Origin: Catenuloplanes niger
Lineage (GTDB): Bacteria > Actinomycetota > Actinomycetes > Mycobacteriales > Micromonosporaceae
Assembly (NCBI RefSeq): GCF_031458255.1
Contig: NZ_JAVDYC010000001.1
Coordinates: 7,426,501 to 7,490,500 of the forward strand
DNA length: 64,000 nucleotides
Reading direction: 5' to 3'
Part shown: positions 35,859 through 44,414 of the stretch, piece by piece
How the letters are laid out: every line of letters begins with the position of its first letter
Numbering within the stretch: position 1 is the stretch's first letter
The notes under the pieces: generated by a model
What the model saw: the letters and a program-made list of their open reading frames with translations, nothing else
The model's database searches: none
Told to the model about the DNA's origin: nothing
Made by a program: the position numbers and the translations under genes

Positions 35859-35861
35859 GCC

Positions 35862-35876
35862 CCGGGGTTGCCCCGG
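35862..35876 (+). terminator. Short hairpin after the regulator gene
   Basis: CCGGGG-TTG-CCCCGG gives a 6-bp GC stem four bases past the stop. Its 3' arm abuts the GGATAG palindrome, so it may be part of that control region rather than a terminator. Confidence 0.4.
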
Positions 35877-35914
35877 ATAGCTGAACTATCCATAATTGGA
35901 TAGTCCGGCTATCC
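35875..35914. promoter_or_regulatory. Compound palindrome of GGATAG/CTATCC half-sites
   Basis: Two 17-bp palindromes, GGATAG-CTGAA-CTATCC and GGATAG-TCCGG-CTATCC, are separated by a 6-bp AT-rich stretch, and their inner arms also form ACTATCCA-TAAT-TGGATAGT. They lie directly before the membrane protein gene at 35932. The four half-sites at regular spacing fit cooperative binding of a dimeric regulator. Confidence 0.75.
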
Positions 35915-35922
35915 GAAGGGGT

Positions 35923-38787
35923 TCATCCGCCATGTCTCCGATTTCGTTGATCATCACCGGCGCCACCGTCCTCACCGTCGTCTCCATCGCGTTCGGCGGT
36001 ACGTTCGTGCTGCGCGTCGTCACCGGCGGCCACCCCGCCAACGACCTGCAGAGGTCGTTCTTCCGAGCCGGGCACGCCCACGCCGGCGTGCTGGTCACGC
36101 TCGGTCTGGTCTGCGCGCTGCTGCTCACCGCCGGCGACGTCACCGGCCCGTGGTCCTACTCCTACGTCGGAGTCCTCGGCGCCGCGATCCTCATCCCGGC
36201 CGGCTTCTTCCTCAGCGTGCTCGGCCGTGATCCGCGGCGCCCCGGCCCGCTGATCGCCCTGCTCTGGGCCGGCGCCGCGGTCCTCGCCCTCAGCCTCCTC
36301 ACGATCGGCGTCGCCCTGATCACCACCGGCGCCGGCGCGCTCTGAGGACCGGTCGGCCCCGACCGGCGCACGGGCCGCCACGACCGGCGCCGGCCGGTCG
36401 CGATCGGCCGGCGCGCCGGTCGCGCTGACCGGTCCGCCGGGGTCGTCGTCCGGCGCGCTGGGGTCGTCGCCCGGTGCGTCGAATCCGCCGGCCGGTCCGC
36501 CGGGGCCGGTGCCCGGCTCGCCGTGGCCGGTGGCCGGACCGGTCGTCGCGGGCAGGCCCAGCCGGTCGCGGACCGAGGTCAGCAGCGTCATCGCGGCGGC
36601 CGGGTGGAGCGTCAGCAGCCGGTGCACGGAACAGAGCAGGTCCAGTTCCACGAGGGAGCCGGGCGGCAGCGCCGACTCGGGGACGCCGACGGCGGCCGCC
36701 AGCCAGCTCGCGAACTCCTCCGGCGGGAGCGACGCCGCGGCCCGCATCGGCGGCGCCGGCGGTTCCAGCCGGGCCGGCCGGCGCAGCAGGATCGCCCACT
36801 CGTCGACCGTGCCGGGCCGCTCCGTGAAGATCTCCAGCACGGTGGCGTAGAAGTGCAGCGCGACCGCGACGGGCCGCAGATCCGGCAGCGCGGCCGCGGC
36901 CGTCCGGATGCCGTCCGGATCGGTGCCCGGCCACTCCGGGTCGAGGTGGATGCGGGCCAGCAGCTCCGCGTCCACGTCCCGGTTCTGCGCGTCCTGGAGG
37001 AAGCCCCGGCGCACCGAGGTGACCTCCTCGTGCACCAGTCTGCGCGTCAGGTCCGGCAGCGACAGCGGGCGGTTGTGCTCCGCCCTCAGGTCGATCATCC
37101 GCCGGGCCGCGCGGACCACGTCCCGCGGCATCCCGCCGGCCAGGCAGTGGCAGAGCACCAGGAAGGAGTCCGGCACGCCGGTGAGCCGCCGCCGCAGCAG
37201 CTCGACCGAGTCGTTCGCGTTGAGCGGGTTGAGCCGCACCACCTCGTCGAACGCGCTGTCGAACGCGGTCCGCACGCGCAGCACCCGGCGTTCCAGGTTC
37301 GCCAGCGCCTCCTCGGAGACGGAGACGACGTACACGCAGCCCGGCACGCCGAAGATCGACTTGATCTCGTTGAGGAATCGTTCCGCCAGGTCGGCGTCGA
37401 CGATTCGGTCGATCTCGTCGATCGCGATGACCAGGCGGGTGGCCTCCGGCGCGCCGGGCCGCCCGGCGGCGACCAGGCCCGCGAACTCGCGGTAGCTCGC
37501 CACGATCTCCGGCAGGGTGAGCGGCTGCTCCGCGAGCTGCCGCGACCGCCGGCTGCCCAGTTGGAGGACGCCGCGGGCGAGCGCGGCCTGATGCTCCATC
37601 GACAGCGTCTGCAGGAACCGGGTCTGCTCCAGCCGCCGCACCGCCTCGGCGGCCAGCGAATGGTCGCGGACCAGGCGCGGCGGGCCGCCGCGCAGCGACA
37701 CCCGGAGCAGGGTCACCGCGAGCAGGAGCAGCACCACCGGGGCGGTCGGCGCGGGCCGGCCGGTGGCGAGCCAGCCGGCGAACGCCGGTGACAGCACGCC
37801 GAGGATCGCGGCGCCCGCGGCCGCCAGGAGCACCGCCGTCCCCGACCGCACGGCCAGGACCCGGAGGCGGGCCACCCACCGGCGCCGGGGCGGGACGCCG
37901 GAGCGCCGGAGCACCGCGCGCGCCAGTTCCGCGTACAGGTGCAGCAGGAAATCCCGTGCGTCGTAGTGCACCGGCGCCGCGACGCCGACCAGGAGCGGGC
38001 CGGACCGGTCGGCGGAGCCCAGCATGGACAGCAGCGTGGTCTTCCCGACGCCGCGGCCGCCGCTGATCGCGATCGCGCCGGCGCCGAGGTGCTGCGCGAG
38101 CGTCTCCACCCGCCGCATCTCGCGGCGGATCAGCAGCGCCTGCGCGGCACCGCCGCCGAGACCACGCGCGGTCTGCAACGTGAGGACCCGCTGTTCCGCC
38201 GAGTTGATCAGCTGGTGGTACGCCGCGCGCAGGCGCTCCGCGATCAGCTCGGTCAGCGCCGCCCGCCAGCGCCGCGCCGCGCGGACCGCCGCGAGCGTGA
38301 CCCGCCCGGCGAACCGGAACCAGCGCCAGCACCAGTACGCCAGGCACGCCGTGCCGGCCACCAGGTCCGGCACGCCGAGGCCGGACGCGCGCACCGCGTC
38401 CGCCCAGTGCCAGTGCGCGGCCACGCTGTCGGCCGGGGAGAGCGCCGCGTCGGCGAGGACCCGCAGGTCGGCCCAGACCGCCTGACCGGCCTCCAGCAGC
38501 AGGACCGCGGTGATCGCGGCGATCGGCACCACCAGGACCAGCGGACGCTGGTTGCGCACGGTCTCGGTGTCGGCCGCGATCTGCTCCTGGTCCGCCAGCG
38601 CCAGCGTGAACGCCGTGGTCTGCCGGTTACCGCTGGCCGTGTCCAGGTTCGCGAACTCCGGCGTGTCCATCAGGTCGCGTGCGATGTTCCGGCACACCGT
38701 GTACTGGCCACTCAGGAACGCGGCGGCGAGGCGGTCGCGTCCCGCCTCGAGCCAGCGCTCCCACGCGGGAGTCGTCCCCGACGCCAT
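35923..38787 (-). CDS. Membrane-anchored KAP/STAND-like P-loop NTPase
   Basis: Residues 82-100 and 140-156 are membrane helices. Walker A is GGRGVGKT (243-250) and Walker B is RLVIAIDEIDRI (451-462). Another pair of helices (about 316-340 and 348-363) sits between the Walker motifs, which is the KAP-family hallmark. These NTPases link membranes to large complexes or defence. The final 200 codons (after RLGLPATTGP) are Asp/Glu/Gly/Arg-rich, and the last 140 codons run antisense through the whole gene at 35932-36345. I suspect the protein ends in reality near 36350-36540 and the frame merely lacks stops. I see no nearby stop in frame. Confidence 0.75.
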   Translation of the reverse strand: MASGTTPAWERWLEAGRDRLAAAFLSGQYTVCRNIARDLMDTPEFANLDTASGNRQTTAFTLALADQEQIAADTETVRNQRPLVLVVPIAAITAVLLLEAGQAVWADLRVLADAALSPADSVAAHWHWADAVRASGLGVPDLVAGTACLAYWCWRWFRFAGRVTLAAVRAARRWRAALTELIAERLRAAYHQLINSAEQRVLTLQTARGLGGGAAQALLIRREMRRVETLAQHLGAGAIAISGGRGVGKTTLLSMLGSADRSGPLLVGVAAPVHYDARDFLLHLYAELARAVLRRSGVPPRRRWVARLRVLAVRSGTAVLLAAAGAAILGVLSPAFAGWLATGRPAPTAPVVLLLLAVTLLRVSLRGGPPRLVRDHSLAAEAVRRLEQTRFLQTLSMEHQAALARGVLQLGSRRSRQLAEQPLTLPEIVASYREFAGLVAAGRPGAPEATRLVIAIDEIDRIVDADLAERFLNEIKSIFGVPGCVYVVSVSEEALANLERRVLRVRTAFDSAFDEVVRLNPLNANDSVELLRRRLTGVPDSFLVLCHCLAGGMPRDVVRAARRMIDLRAEHNRPLSLPDLTRRLVHEEVTSVRRGFLQDAQNRDVDAELLARIHLDPEWPGTDPDGIRTAAAALPDLRPVAVALHFYATVLEIFTERPGTVDEWAILLRRPARLEPPAPPMRAAASLPPEEFASWLAAAVGVPESALPPGSLVELDLLCSVHRLLTLHPAAAMTLLTSVRDRLGLPATTGPATGHGEPGTGPGGPAGGFDAPGDDPSAPDDDPGGPVSATGAPADRDRPAPVVAARAPVGADRSSERAGAGGDQGDADREEAEGEDRGAGPEQGDQRAGAPRITAEHAEEEAGRDEDRGAEDSDVGVGPRAGDVAGGEQQRADQTERDQHAGVGVPGSEERPLQVVGGVAAGDDAQHERTAERDGDDGEDGGAGDDQRNRRHGG
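35932..36345 (+). CDS. Four-helix membrane protein
   Basis: I start at the ATG at 35932 (MSPISLIITGATVLTVVSIAFGG), which follows the palindrome closely, rather than at an ATG at 35896 inside it. The 137-aa protein has four helices, with FFRAGHAHAGVLVTLGLV (two His in helix 2) and a cytoplasmic loop LGRDPRRPGPL. The HAHAG pattern resembles small heme- or metal-binding membrane proteins, but I do not recognise the family. The opposite strand is open across the whole gene as the tail of the KAP-like ATPase. Confidence 0.7.
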   Translation: MSPISLIITGATVLTVVSIAFGGTFVLRVVTGGHPANDLQRSFFRAGHAHAGVLVTLGLVCALLLTAGDVTGPWSYSYVGVLGAAILIPAGFFLSVLGRDPRRPGPLIALLWAGAAVLALSLLTIGVALITTGAGAL

Positions 38788-38843
38788 CGACGGAGTTTAG
38801 TGAACCGGCGCCCGGAACGGCAGAGCCGAACGGTCCGGACCGG

Positions 38844-40859
38844 TCAGCTGCCCACCCGCCCGCCGTCCGGGCGCCAGACGACCGTGACCGCGGGCTTGGC
38901 GAAGTCGCCGTCCGGCCAGCGGGACGCCGGCGAGTCGAGCGTCGCGCCGTCGACCTCGCCGGGGTGCTGCACCGCGACGAAGACCGAGCGGCCGTCGCCG
39001 GTCAGGAACGGGCCGCAGGTCTCCGCGCCGGGCGGCACGGTCAGGAACTGCCGCAGGTGACCGCGCTCCGGCCCCTCGACCGGCGTGGCGAACAGGCCGT
39101 CGTTGCTGCCCAGCGCGTTGCCGTCGGTGGCCAGCCAGAGGTTGCCGGCGGCGTCGAAGGCCACGTTGTCCGGGCAGGAGATCGGGGACACCGCGGACTT
39201 GTCGTACCCGGCGAAGTAGGTGTTCGGGTCGTCCGGGTCACCGCAGACGATCGGCAGCGACCAGGTGAACGTCTCGCCGGTGTGGTCGCCGTGGTCCTCG
39301 GCGATCTCCAGCACCTGGCCGTGCCGGTTCTCCCGGCGCGGGTTCGCCTCGTCCACGTCCGGGCGCCCGCCGATGCCCCGCTCGACGTTGTTGGTCAGCG
39401 CCGCGTAGATCTTGCCGGTGCGCGGGCTGGGCTGCACGTCCTCCGGGCGGTCCATCCTGGTCGCGCCGGCCGCGTCCCCGGCCTGCCGGGTGAACGTGAG
39501 CACCTCCTCGACCGTCATCCCGGGCACGAACGACCGGTTCCCGGACGCCAGCGGGATCCACCGGCCGGTGCCGTCGAACGCCCGGTCGGACGGCAGCGTG
39601 CCGGTCCCGTCGATCTCGGACGGCGGGCTGTCACCGGTGAGCCGCGCGACGTAGAGCGTGCCGGCGGAGAGCAGCGACAGGTTGTGCCGCCGGTCGCCCG
39701 GCCGGTACCGGCCCGCGGAGACGAACTTGTAGAGGTACTCGAAGCGCTCGTCGTCGCCCATGTACGCCGCCACGTTGCCGCGCCGGGACACGATCACGTT
39801 CGCGCCCTCGTGCTTGAACCGGCCCATCGCGGTGTGCTTGCGCGGCACGCTGCCCGGGTCGTACGGGTCGACCTCCACGATCCAGCCGAACCGGTGCGCC
39901 TCGTTCGGGTGCCGGGCCAGATCGAAGCGCTCCTGCGCGCGTTCCCACCGGCGGGAGTCCTCCGGGAACCGGGTGGCGACCGGGAAGCCGTACCGGGCCA
40001 GCCGGGGCTTGAGCGCCTCCGGGGCCGCGTCGCCACCGACGAAGTACTGGTTGACGTTCTCCTCGCCGGACAGCACCGTGCCCCACGGCGTGACGCCGCC
40101 CGCGCAGTTGTTCAGCGTGCCGATCGCGGTGCGCCCGGCCGGGTCCGCCGCCGTGCGCAGCCAGGCGCTGCCCGCGGCCGGCCCGTCGAACCGGAACGGC
40201 GTGGACAGCATGGTCAACCGCCGGTTGTACGGCCGGCGCCCGCGCACCGGCCGCCACCGCCCGCTCCGGCCGGCCCGCTCGATCTCCACCACGGACATCC
40301 CGTGCGCCGCCATCGCGACCTCGACCTGCGCGACCGTCATCGCCTCCAGCGAGGTGAAGCCGGGGAACATCAGCTCCTCGTTGGTGTACTCGTGGTTGGC
40401 CACCAGCAGCGCCCGGTCCCGGCCGAGCGGCAGCACGCCGAGGAAGTCGTTGTTGAAGCCGAACTGCCGTTCCTGCCGTCGCGGTGTCTGCCGGTGCACG
40501 TCGAGCGCGGGCGCGTCCGGCAGGATCGGGTCGCCCCAGCGGATCACCACGGCGGACTCGTACCCGGCCGGCACCAGGACCCGGTCCAGCACGTTCGGCG
40601 GCACCGGCGAGAACGTCAGCGCGCCGCCGGCCGAACCGGTCCCGCCGGCCGGTGCGGCCCCGGCCGGCCCCGGCGCGCCACCCGCGCCGAGGACCAGCGC
40701 GCCCGCTGCGCCGGCCCGGAACAGGGTGCGGCGGCTCGCGACGAGGTCACCGAAGTAGGGGTTGCCGGAACCGTTCGGCGCCGCGTGCGCGCACGCGTTC
40801 CCGCACCGGTAGCGGCAGGTCATCGCGGAGCGCCCGCCGTGGATGGGCAGACCGGACAT
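38844..40859 (-). CDS. phoX: PhoX-family secreted phosphatase (DUF839)
   Basis: The ATG at 40859 has a perfect GGAGG site. The 671-aa protein carries a Tat-type signal SRRTLFRAG (42-50), preceded by a Cys-rich MTCRYRCGNACAH head often seen in actinobacterial PhoX. The beta-propeller fold follows with NNDFLGVLPLGRDRALLVANHEY, GGVTPWGTVLSGEEN, EVDPYDPGS, the metal residues in MGRFKHEGAN, and CPDNVAFDAAGNLWLATDG near the end. PhoX enzymes release phosphate outside the cell using Ca and Fe. It lies 78 bases downstream of a sensor kinase gene. Confidence 0.92.
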   Translation of the reverse strand: MSGLPIHGGRSAMTCRYRCGNACAHAAPNGSGNPYFGDLVASRRTLFRAGAAGALVLGAGGAPGPAGAAPAGGTGSAGGALTFSPVPPNVLDRVLVPAGYESAVVIRWGDPILPDAPALDVHRQTPRRQERQFGFNNDFLGVLPLGRDRALLVANHEYTNEELMFPGFTSLEAMTVAQVEVAMAAHGMSVVEIERAGRSGRWRPVRGRRPYNRRLTMLSTPFRFDGPAAGSAWLRTAADPAGRTAIGTLNNCAGGVTPWGTVLSGEENVNQYFVGGDAAPEALKPRLARYGFPVATRFPEDSRRWERAQERFDLARHPNEAHRFGWIVEVDPYDPGSVPRKHTAMGRFKHEGANVIVSRRGNVAAYMGDDERFEYLYKFVSAGRYRPGDRRHNLSLLSAGTLYVARLTGDSPPSEIDGTGTLPSDRAFDGTGRWIPLASGNRSFVPGMTVEEVLTFTRQAGDAAGATRMDRPEDVQPSPRTGKIYAALTNNVERGIGGRPDVDEANPRRENRHGQVLEIAEDHGDHTGETFTWSLPIVCGDPDDPNTYFAGYDKSAVSPISCPDNVAFDAAGNLWLATDGNALGSNDGLFATPVEGPERGHLRQFLTVPPGAETCGPFLTGDGRSVFVAVQHPGEVDGATLDSPASRWPDGDFAKPAVTVVWRPDGGRVGS

Positions 40860-40937
40860 CGGAACCTCCGTGTTCCGGCGCCGCGGCGATCGCGACACCT
40901 GTCGATGCGTGATCGTCGTAGCGTAACCCCGGCCCGC

Positions 40938-42095
40938 TCAGCGAGCGGTCGATTCCGGTACGGGCAGGTCCAGCAGGACGGTCAGGCCACCGGAGGGATT
41001 GGGCAGCAGCGTGAGGACGGCGTCGTGCGCGGAGGCGACCGCGGCGACCAGGGGCAGGCCGAGGCCGTGGCCGGCGCCGCGGGTCAGCGCCCGGCCGGCC
41101 GCGCGGGTGAACGGCTCGGTCAGCGTGGCCACGGCGGACTCGGGCACCCGCGGGCCGGTGTTGGTGACCGTGACCCGGGCGTGCCGGCCGGCACGGTGCA
41201 GCACGATCGCGGCCCGGCCGCCGGCGTGGTTGTGCCGGATCGCGTTGCGCAGCAGGTTGGAGACGGCCTGGCGGAGCAGGACCGGGTCGCCGATCGCGGT
41301 GGCCGCGCCGGCCGGGTCCGCGAGCGTGACCGCGGCGGCGGACGCCTCGGCGCGCAGCTCCGCGACCGCGGACGCGGCGACGGCGGCGAGGTCGACGGGC
41401 TCGCGGACGGTCGTGCCGGACTGCGCGTCGGCGAGGTCGAGCAGCGCGTCGACGGTCTCGATGCTGGCCCGGTTGACCTCCCGCAGCCGCTCCGCGAGCT
41501 GCCGGAACGCGGCGGCGTCGGTGCCCGGGTCGTCCAGCGCGACGTCCAGCATGGTCTTCGTGGTGGCCAGCGGCGTACGCAGCTCGTGCGAGGCGTTCGC
41601 GGCGAAGCGGCGGTGGGCGGCGAAGGAACGTTCGAGCGAGGCGAGCATCCGGTCGAACGTGTCGGACAGGTCACGGATCTCGTCGCGCGGGCCGGACAGC
41701 GCGATCCGGTGGTCCAGCGTGCCGGTCGCGGCGCGGGTGGCGGCCGCGTTGATCGTGGCGAGCGGGCGGACGATGCGGCCCGCCATGATCCAGCCGGCCA
41801 GCACGCCGGCCGCGGTCAGCAGCACCAGCGCGCCGGACGAGGCCAGCAGCAGCGTGTTGAGGAAGTCGCCGGCGGTGGCGATCGAGATCCCGTCGAGTTC
41901 GCCGAGCCGCCGGACCCGCGTGGCCCCCGCCGGTGCCGCCGTCCCGCTGTCCACGCCCGGTACGGCCAGCGCGACGTGGTAGGCGGGCACGTACCGCATG
42001 AAGAGGTAGACCGCCGCGGTCAGCGCGACCGTGCAGCCGGCCACCAGCGCCGCGTAGGTGAGCGTGAGACGGGCCCGGACGGTGAGGCGCGGCAC
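40938..42095 (-). CDS. Sensor histidine kinase
   Basis: The 385-aa protein has two membrane helices (about 11-33 and 80-103) around a short extracellular loop, a HAMP linker (RIVRPLATINAAATR), the phospho-acceptor H170 (NASHELRTPLATTK) and an ATPase with NLLRNAIRHNHAGG, NTGPRVPESAV and RGAGHGLGLPLV. It is encoded right after its response regulator with a 3-bp gap. Together they face a divergent ABC efflux operon, so they probably sense its substrate or membrane stress. Confidence 0.9.
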   Translation of the reverse strand: MPRLTVRARLTLTYAALVAGCTVALTAAVYLFMRYVPAYHVALAVPGVDSGTAAPAGATRVRRLGELDGISIATAGDFLNTLLLASSGALVLLTAAGVLAGWIMAGRIVRPLATINAAATRAATGTLDHRIALSGPRDEIRDLSDTFDRMLASLERSFAAHRRFAANASHELRTPLATTKTMLDVALDDPGTDAAAFRQLAERLREVNRASIETVDALLDLADAQSGTTVREPVDLAAVAASAVAELRAEASAAAVTLADPAGAATAIGDPVLLRQAVSNLLRNAIRHNHAGGRAAIVLHRAGRHARVTVTNTGPRVPESAVATLTEPFTRAAGRALTRGAGHGLGLPLVAAVASAHDAVLTLLPNPSGGLTVLLDLPVPESTAR

Positions 42096-42098
42096 CGG

Positions 42099-42758
42099 TC
42101 AGTCCCCGAACCGGTAACCGGCGCCGGGCACGGTCCGGATCACCCACGGCTCGCCCAGGCGCTTGCGCAGGTTGGAGATCGTCACCCGGATGGTGTTGGT
42201 GAACGGGTCCGCGTTCGCGTCCCACGCCTTCTCCAGCAACGTCTCCGCGCTGAGCACGCCGCCGGCCGCGTTCATCAGCACGTGCAGCACCGCGAACTCC
42301 TTCGGGGTGAGCCGGACCAGCCGGCCGTCCCGGTAGACCTCGCGCCGGAACGGGTCCAGCCGCACGCCGTGCGACTCGGCCACCGGCGGCCGGGCCGGCG
42401 CGATCCGGCGTTCCAGCGCCCGCAGCCGCGCGACCAGCTCCGCGAACTCGAACGGCTTGGCCAGGTAGTCGTCCGCGCCCAGTTCGAAGCCGGCCACCCG
42501 GTCCCGGAGCGTGCGGGCCGCGGTGAGCATCAGCACCCGCAGTTCGGGGTGGCCGGCCGCGAGCCGCGCGCAGACCTCGTCGCCGTGTACGACGGGCAGG
42601 TCACGGTCGAGCACCACCACGTCGTACCCGCCGGCCGCGACCGCGTCCAGCGCCGCCGCGCCGTCGTGCACCACGTCCGCGGCGATGGTGGCCCGGCGCA
42701 GGCCGGCGCGGATCGCGTCCGCGAGATAGGGCTCGTCTTCGACGATCAGGACCCGCAT
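42099..42758 (-). CDS. OmpR-type response regulator
   Basis: The 219-aa protein has a receiver domain with MRVLIVEDEPYLADAI, the phosphorylated D51 in VVVLDRDLPVVHGDE and the Lys of GADDYLAKPFEF, then an OmpR winged helix (LVRLTPKEFAVLHVLMNAAGG, LLEKAWDANADPFTNTIRVTISNLRKRLG). It pairs with the kinase at 40938. The divergent lipoprotein start is 133 bases away. Confidence 0.93.
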   Translation of the reverse strand: MRVLIVEDEPYLADAIRAGLRRATIAADVVHDGAAALDAVAAGGYDVVVLDRDLPVVHGDEVCARLAAGHPELRVLMLTAARTLRDRVAGFELGADDYLAKPFEFAELVARLRALERRIAPARPPVAESHGVRLDPFRREVYRDGRLVRLTPKEFAVLHVLMNAAGGVLSAETLLEKAWDANADPFTNTIRVTISNLRKRLGEPWVIRTVPGAGYRFGD

Positions 42759-42797
42759 GACCGGCAGCCAACCACACCAGGCATTGAGAAAACGTAA

Positions 42798-42818
42798 AGG
42801 AATTCCTGAACATCCTGA
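42798..42818. promoter_or_regulatory. Candidate response-regulator site in divergent promoter
   Basis: The AT-rich divergent gap holds the palindrome AGGAATTCCT (42798-42807) and a TCCTGA direct repeat at 42804 and 42813. OmpR-type regulators bind direct repeats, usually at 10-11 bp spacing. The 9-bp spacing here makes this tentative. Confidence 0.35.
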
Positions 42819-42891
42819 CAATGCGGGCGGTGCTCGACTGGTCGGCGCCGCGGCATCCCCGCCGCGGCCGAGAACACGATGGAGCCCGACT

Positions 42892-43359
42892 GTGAGACAG
42901 CGGACGCTGATGATCGCCACCCTCGCCACCGCGATCGCGCTGCTCGGCGCGTGCGGCGGCCGGGACGGGGCCGCGGAGCCCGACCGGGACGCGGGACCCC
43001 CGGCGACCTATCACGAATGGTCGCTCGCCTACGCGACCTGCATGCGGGAGCAGGGCGTCGACATGCCCGACCCGAAGCCGGGGGAGGGCCTGTCGATGCC
43101 GATGGGCGGACCCGGCGCGGACGCCACGGTCGAGGCGTCGCAGGCCTGCCGGGCCCGGCTCGGCGATCCGCCGGCGGCCGAGGGCGCGCCGAAGACCGAC
43201 CAGGAGCGGGAGGAACAGCAGCTCAAGATGGTGCAGTGCCTCCGCGAGCACGGCGTCGACGTGCCGGACCCGCAGCCCGGGCAGGGCCTGGCATTCGACC
43301 TGAGCTGGCCGGCCGAGGCGCTCGAGGCCTGCGGCCTGCCCGTCCCCGGGGCGAACTGA
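42892..43359 (+). CDS. Lipoprotein with duplicated Cys/Pro motif
   Basis: It starts at GTG 42892 with GGAG eight bases upstream. A lipoprotein signal ends LLGAC. The mature 130-aa part holds the same block twice: CMREQGVDMPDPKPGEGL and CLREHGVDVPDPQPGQGL, each with a Cys at its head, and a further paired Cys near each (SQACRARLG and LEACGLPV). Such proteins are common beside actinobacterial TCS/ABC loci. They may form disulfides or bind a ligand at the cell surface. Its stop overlaps the adaptor start. Confidence 0.8.
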   Translation: MRQRTLMIATLATAIALLGACGGRDGAAEPDRDAGPPATYHEWSLAYATCMREQGVDMPDPKPGEGLSMPMGGPGADATVEASQACRARLGDPPAAEGAPKTDQEREEQQLKMVQCLREHGVDVPDPQPGQGLAFDLSWPAEALEACGLPVPGAN

Positions 43360-44414
43360 TGCGCCGCCGCACCCTGGTCCGGATCGTCGCCGGTGGGGTG
43401 GCCGCGACCGCGGCCGGCGCCGGCGTCCGCGCCGCACGCGCGTCCGGCCGGGAGCCGGACGACACCGCCCCCGGTTTCCGGGGCGACACCGACACGATCG
43501 TGCGGGGCGACCTGGCCGGCAGCACGGCCGCGACCGGCACGCTGCGCTTCGCCGGCGAACGCACCGTCCAGGCCGCCCGCGCGGGTACGCTGACCGGCCT
43601 GCCCGCGCCCGGCACCGTGATCCGGCTCGGCGGCCGGCTCTACGCGGTCGACAACGTGCCGGTGCCGCTGCTGCACGGCGCCCTGCCCGCGTGGCGGGAC
43701 TTCGTGATCGGCATGGCCGACGGCCCGGACGTCACCCAGCTGGAGCGGGGCCTGCACCGGCTCGGACACCTGCGCCGCCCGCCCGGCCCCGCGTTCACCT
43801 GGGCCACCGCGGACGCGATCGACCGGTGGCAGAAGTCGGCCGGCCTGGACCGCACCGGCACGCTCCCGCTCGGCTCCGTGCTCTTCGCGGACGGCGACCT
43901 GCGGGCCGGCGCCGCGACCGCGCGGATCGGGGACCTGGTCGGGCCGGGCACCGGCCTCTACACCGCGACCGGCACCACCCAGATCGTGGAGATGAACCTC
44001 AAGCTCGCCGACCAGCGCCTCGCGGTGGTCGGCACCCCGGTCGGCCTCCAGCTCCCCGGCGGCACCGGCACCACCGGAAAGATCTCCTCGGTCGGTACGC
44101 CGGTGGAGAGCGGCGAACCGAAACAGACCGTCGTCCCGGTGGTCGTGGCGCTCGACGACCCGGCGGCGGCCGGCCCGCTGCAGGCCGCGTCCGTGACGGT
44201 CAGCGTGCCGAGCGAGCGCCGCACGGACGTGCTCTCCGTGCCGGTCGGCGCGCTGCTCGCGATCGACGCGCAGCGGTTCGGCGTGGAGATCGTCGCGGAC
44301 GACGGCACCACCCGCCGGGTGCCGGTCACCACCGGGCTGTTCGCCGCGGGCCGGGTGGAGATCTCCGGCGAGGGCGTCTCCGCCGGCCAGCGCGTGGTGG
44401 TGCCGCGCCGATGA
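43359..44414 (+). CDS. MacA-like adaptor with peptidoglycan-binding domain
   Basis: The 351-aa protein has a signal-like N-terminus (RRRTLVRIVAGGVAATAAGAG), a short lipoyl-like beta domain (TIVRGDLAGSTAATGTLRF), a peptidoglycan-binding (PGBD) helix set (PDVTQLERGLHRLGHL, FTWATADAIDRWQKSAGLDRTG), and C-terminal beta strands (TVSVPSERRTDVLSVPVGALLAI). The layout fits actinobacterial efflux adaptors that join an ABC transporter to the cell wall. It overlaps the lipoprotein stop (TGATG) and the ABC ATPase start. Confidence 0.85.
   Translation: MRRRTLVRIVAGGVAATAAGAGVRAARASGREPDDTAPGFRGDTDTIVRGDLAGSTAATGTLRFAGERTVQAARAGTLTGLPAPGTVIRLGGRLYAVDNVPVPLLHGALPAWRDFVIGMADGPDVTQLERGLHRLGHLRRPPGPAFTWATADAIDRWQKSAGLDRTGTLPLGSVLFADGDLRAGAATARIGDLVGPGTGLYTATGTTQIVEMNLKLADQRLAVVGTPVGLQLPGGTGTTGKISSVGTPVESGEPKQTVVPVVVALDDPAAAGPLQAASVTVSVPSERRTDVLSVPVGALLAIDAQRFGVEIVADDGTTRRVPVTTGLFAAGRVEISGEGVSAGQRVVVPRR

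Noticed and set aside
38679-42797. A 1372-codon open frame on the plus strand
   Set aside because: It runs antisense to phoX, the kinase and the response regulator, and its translation is Arg/Gly/Val/Asp-rich without any recognisable motif.
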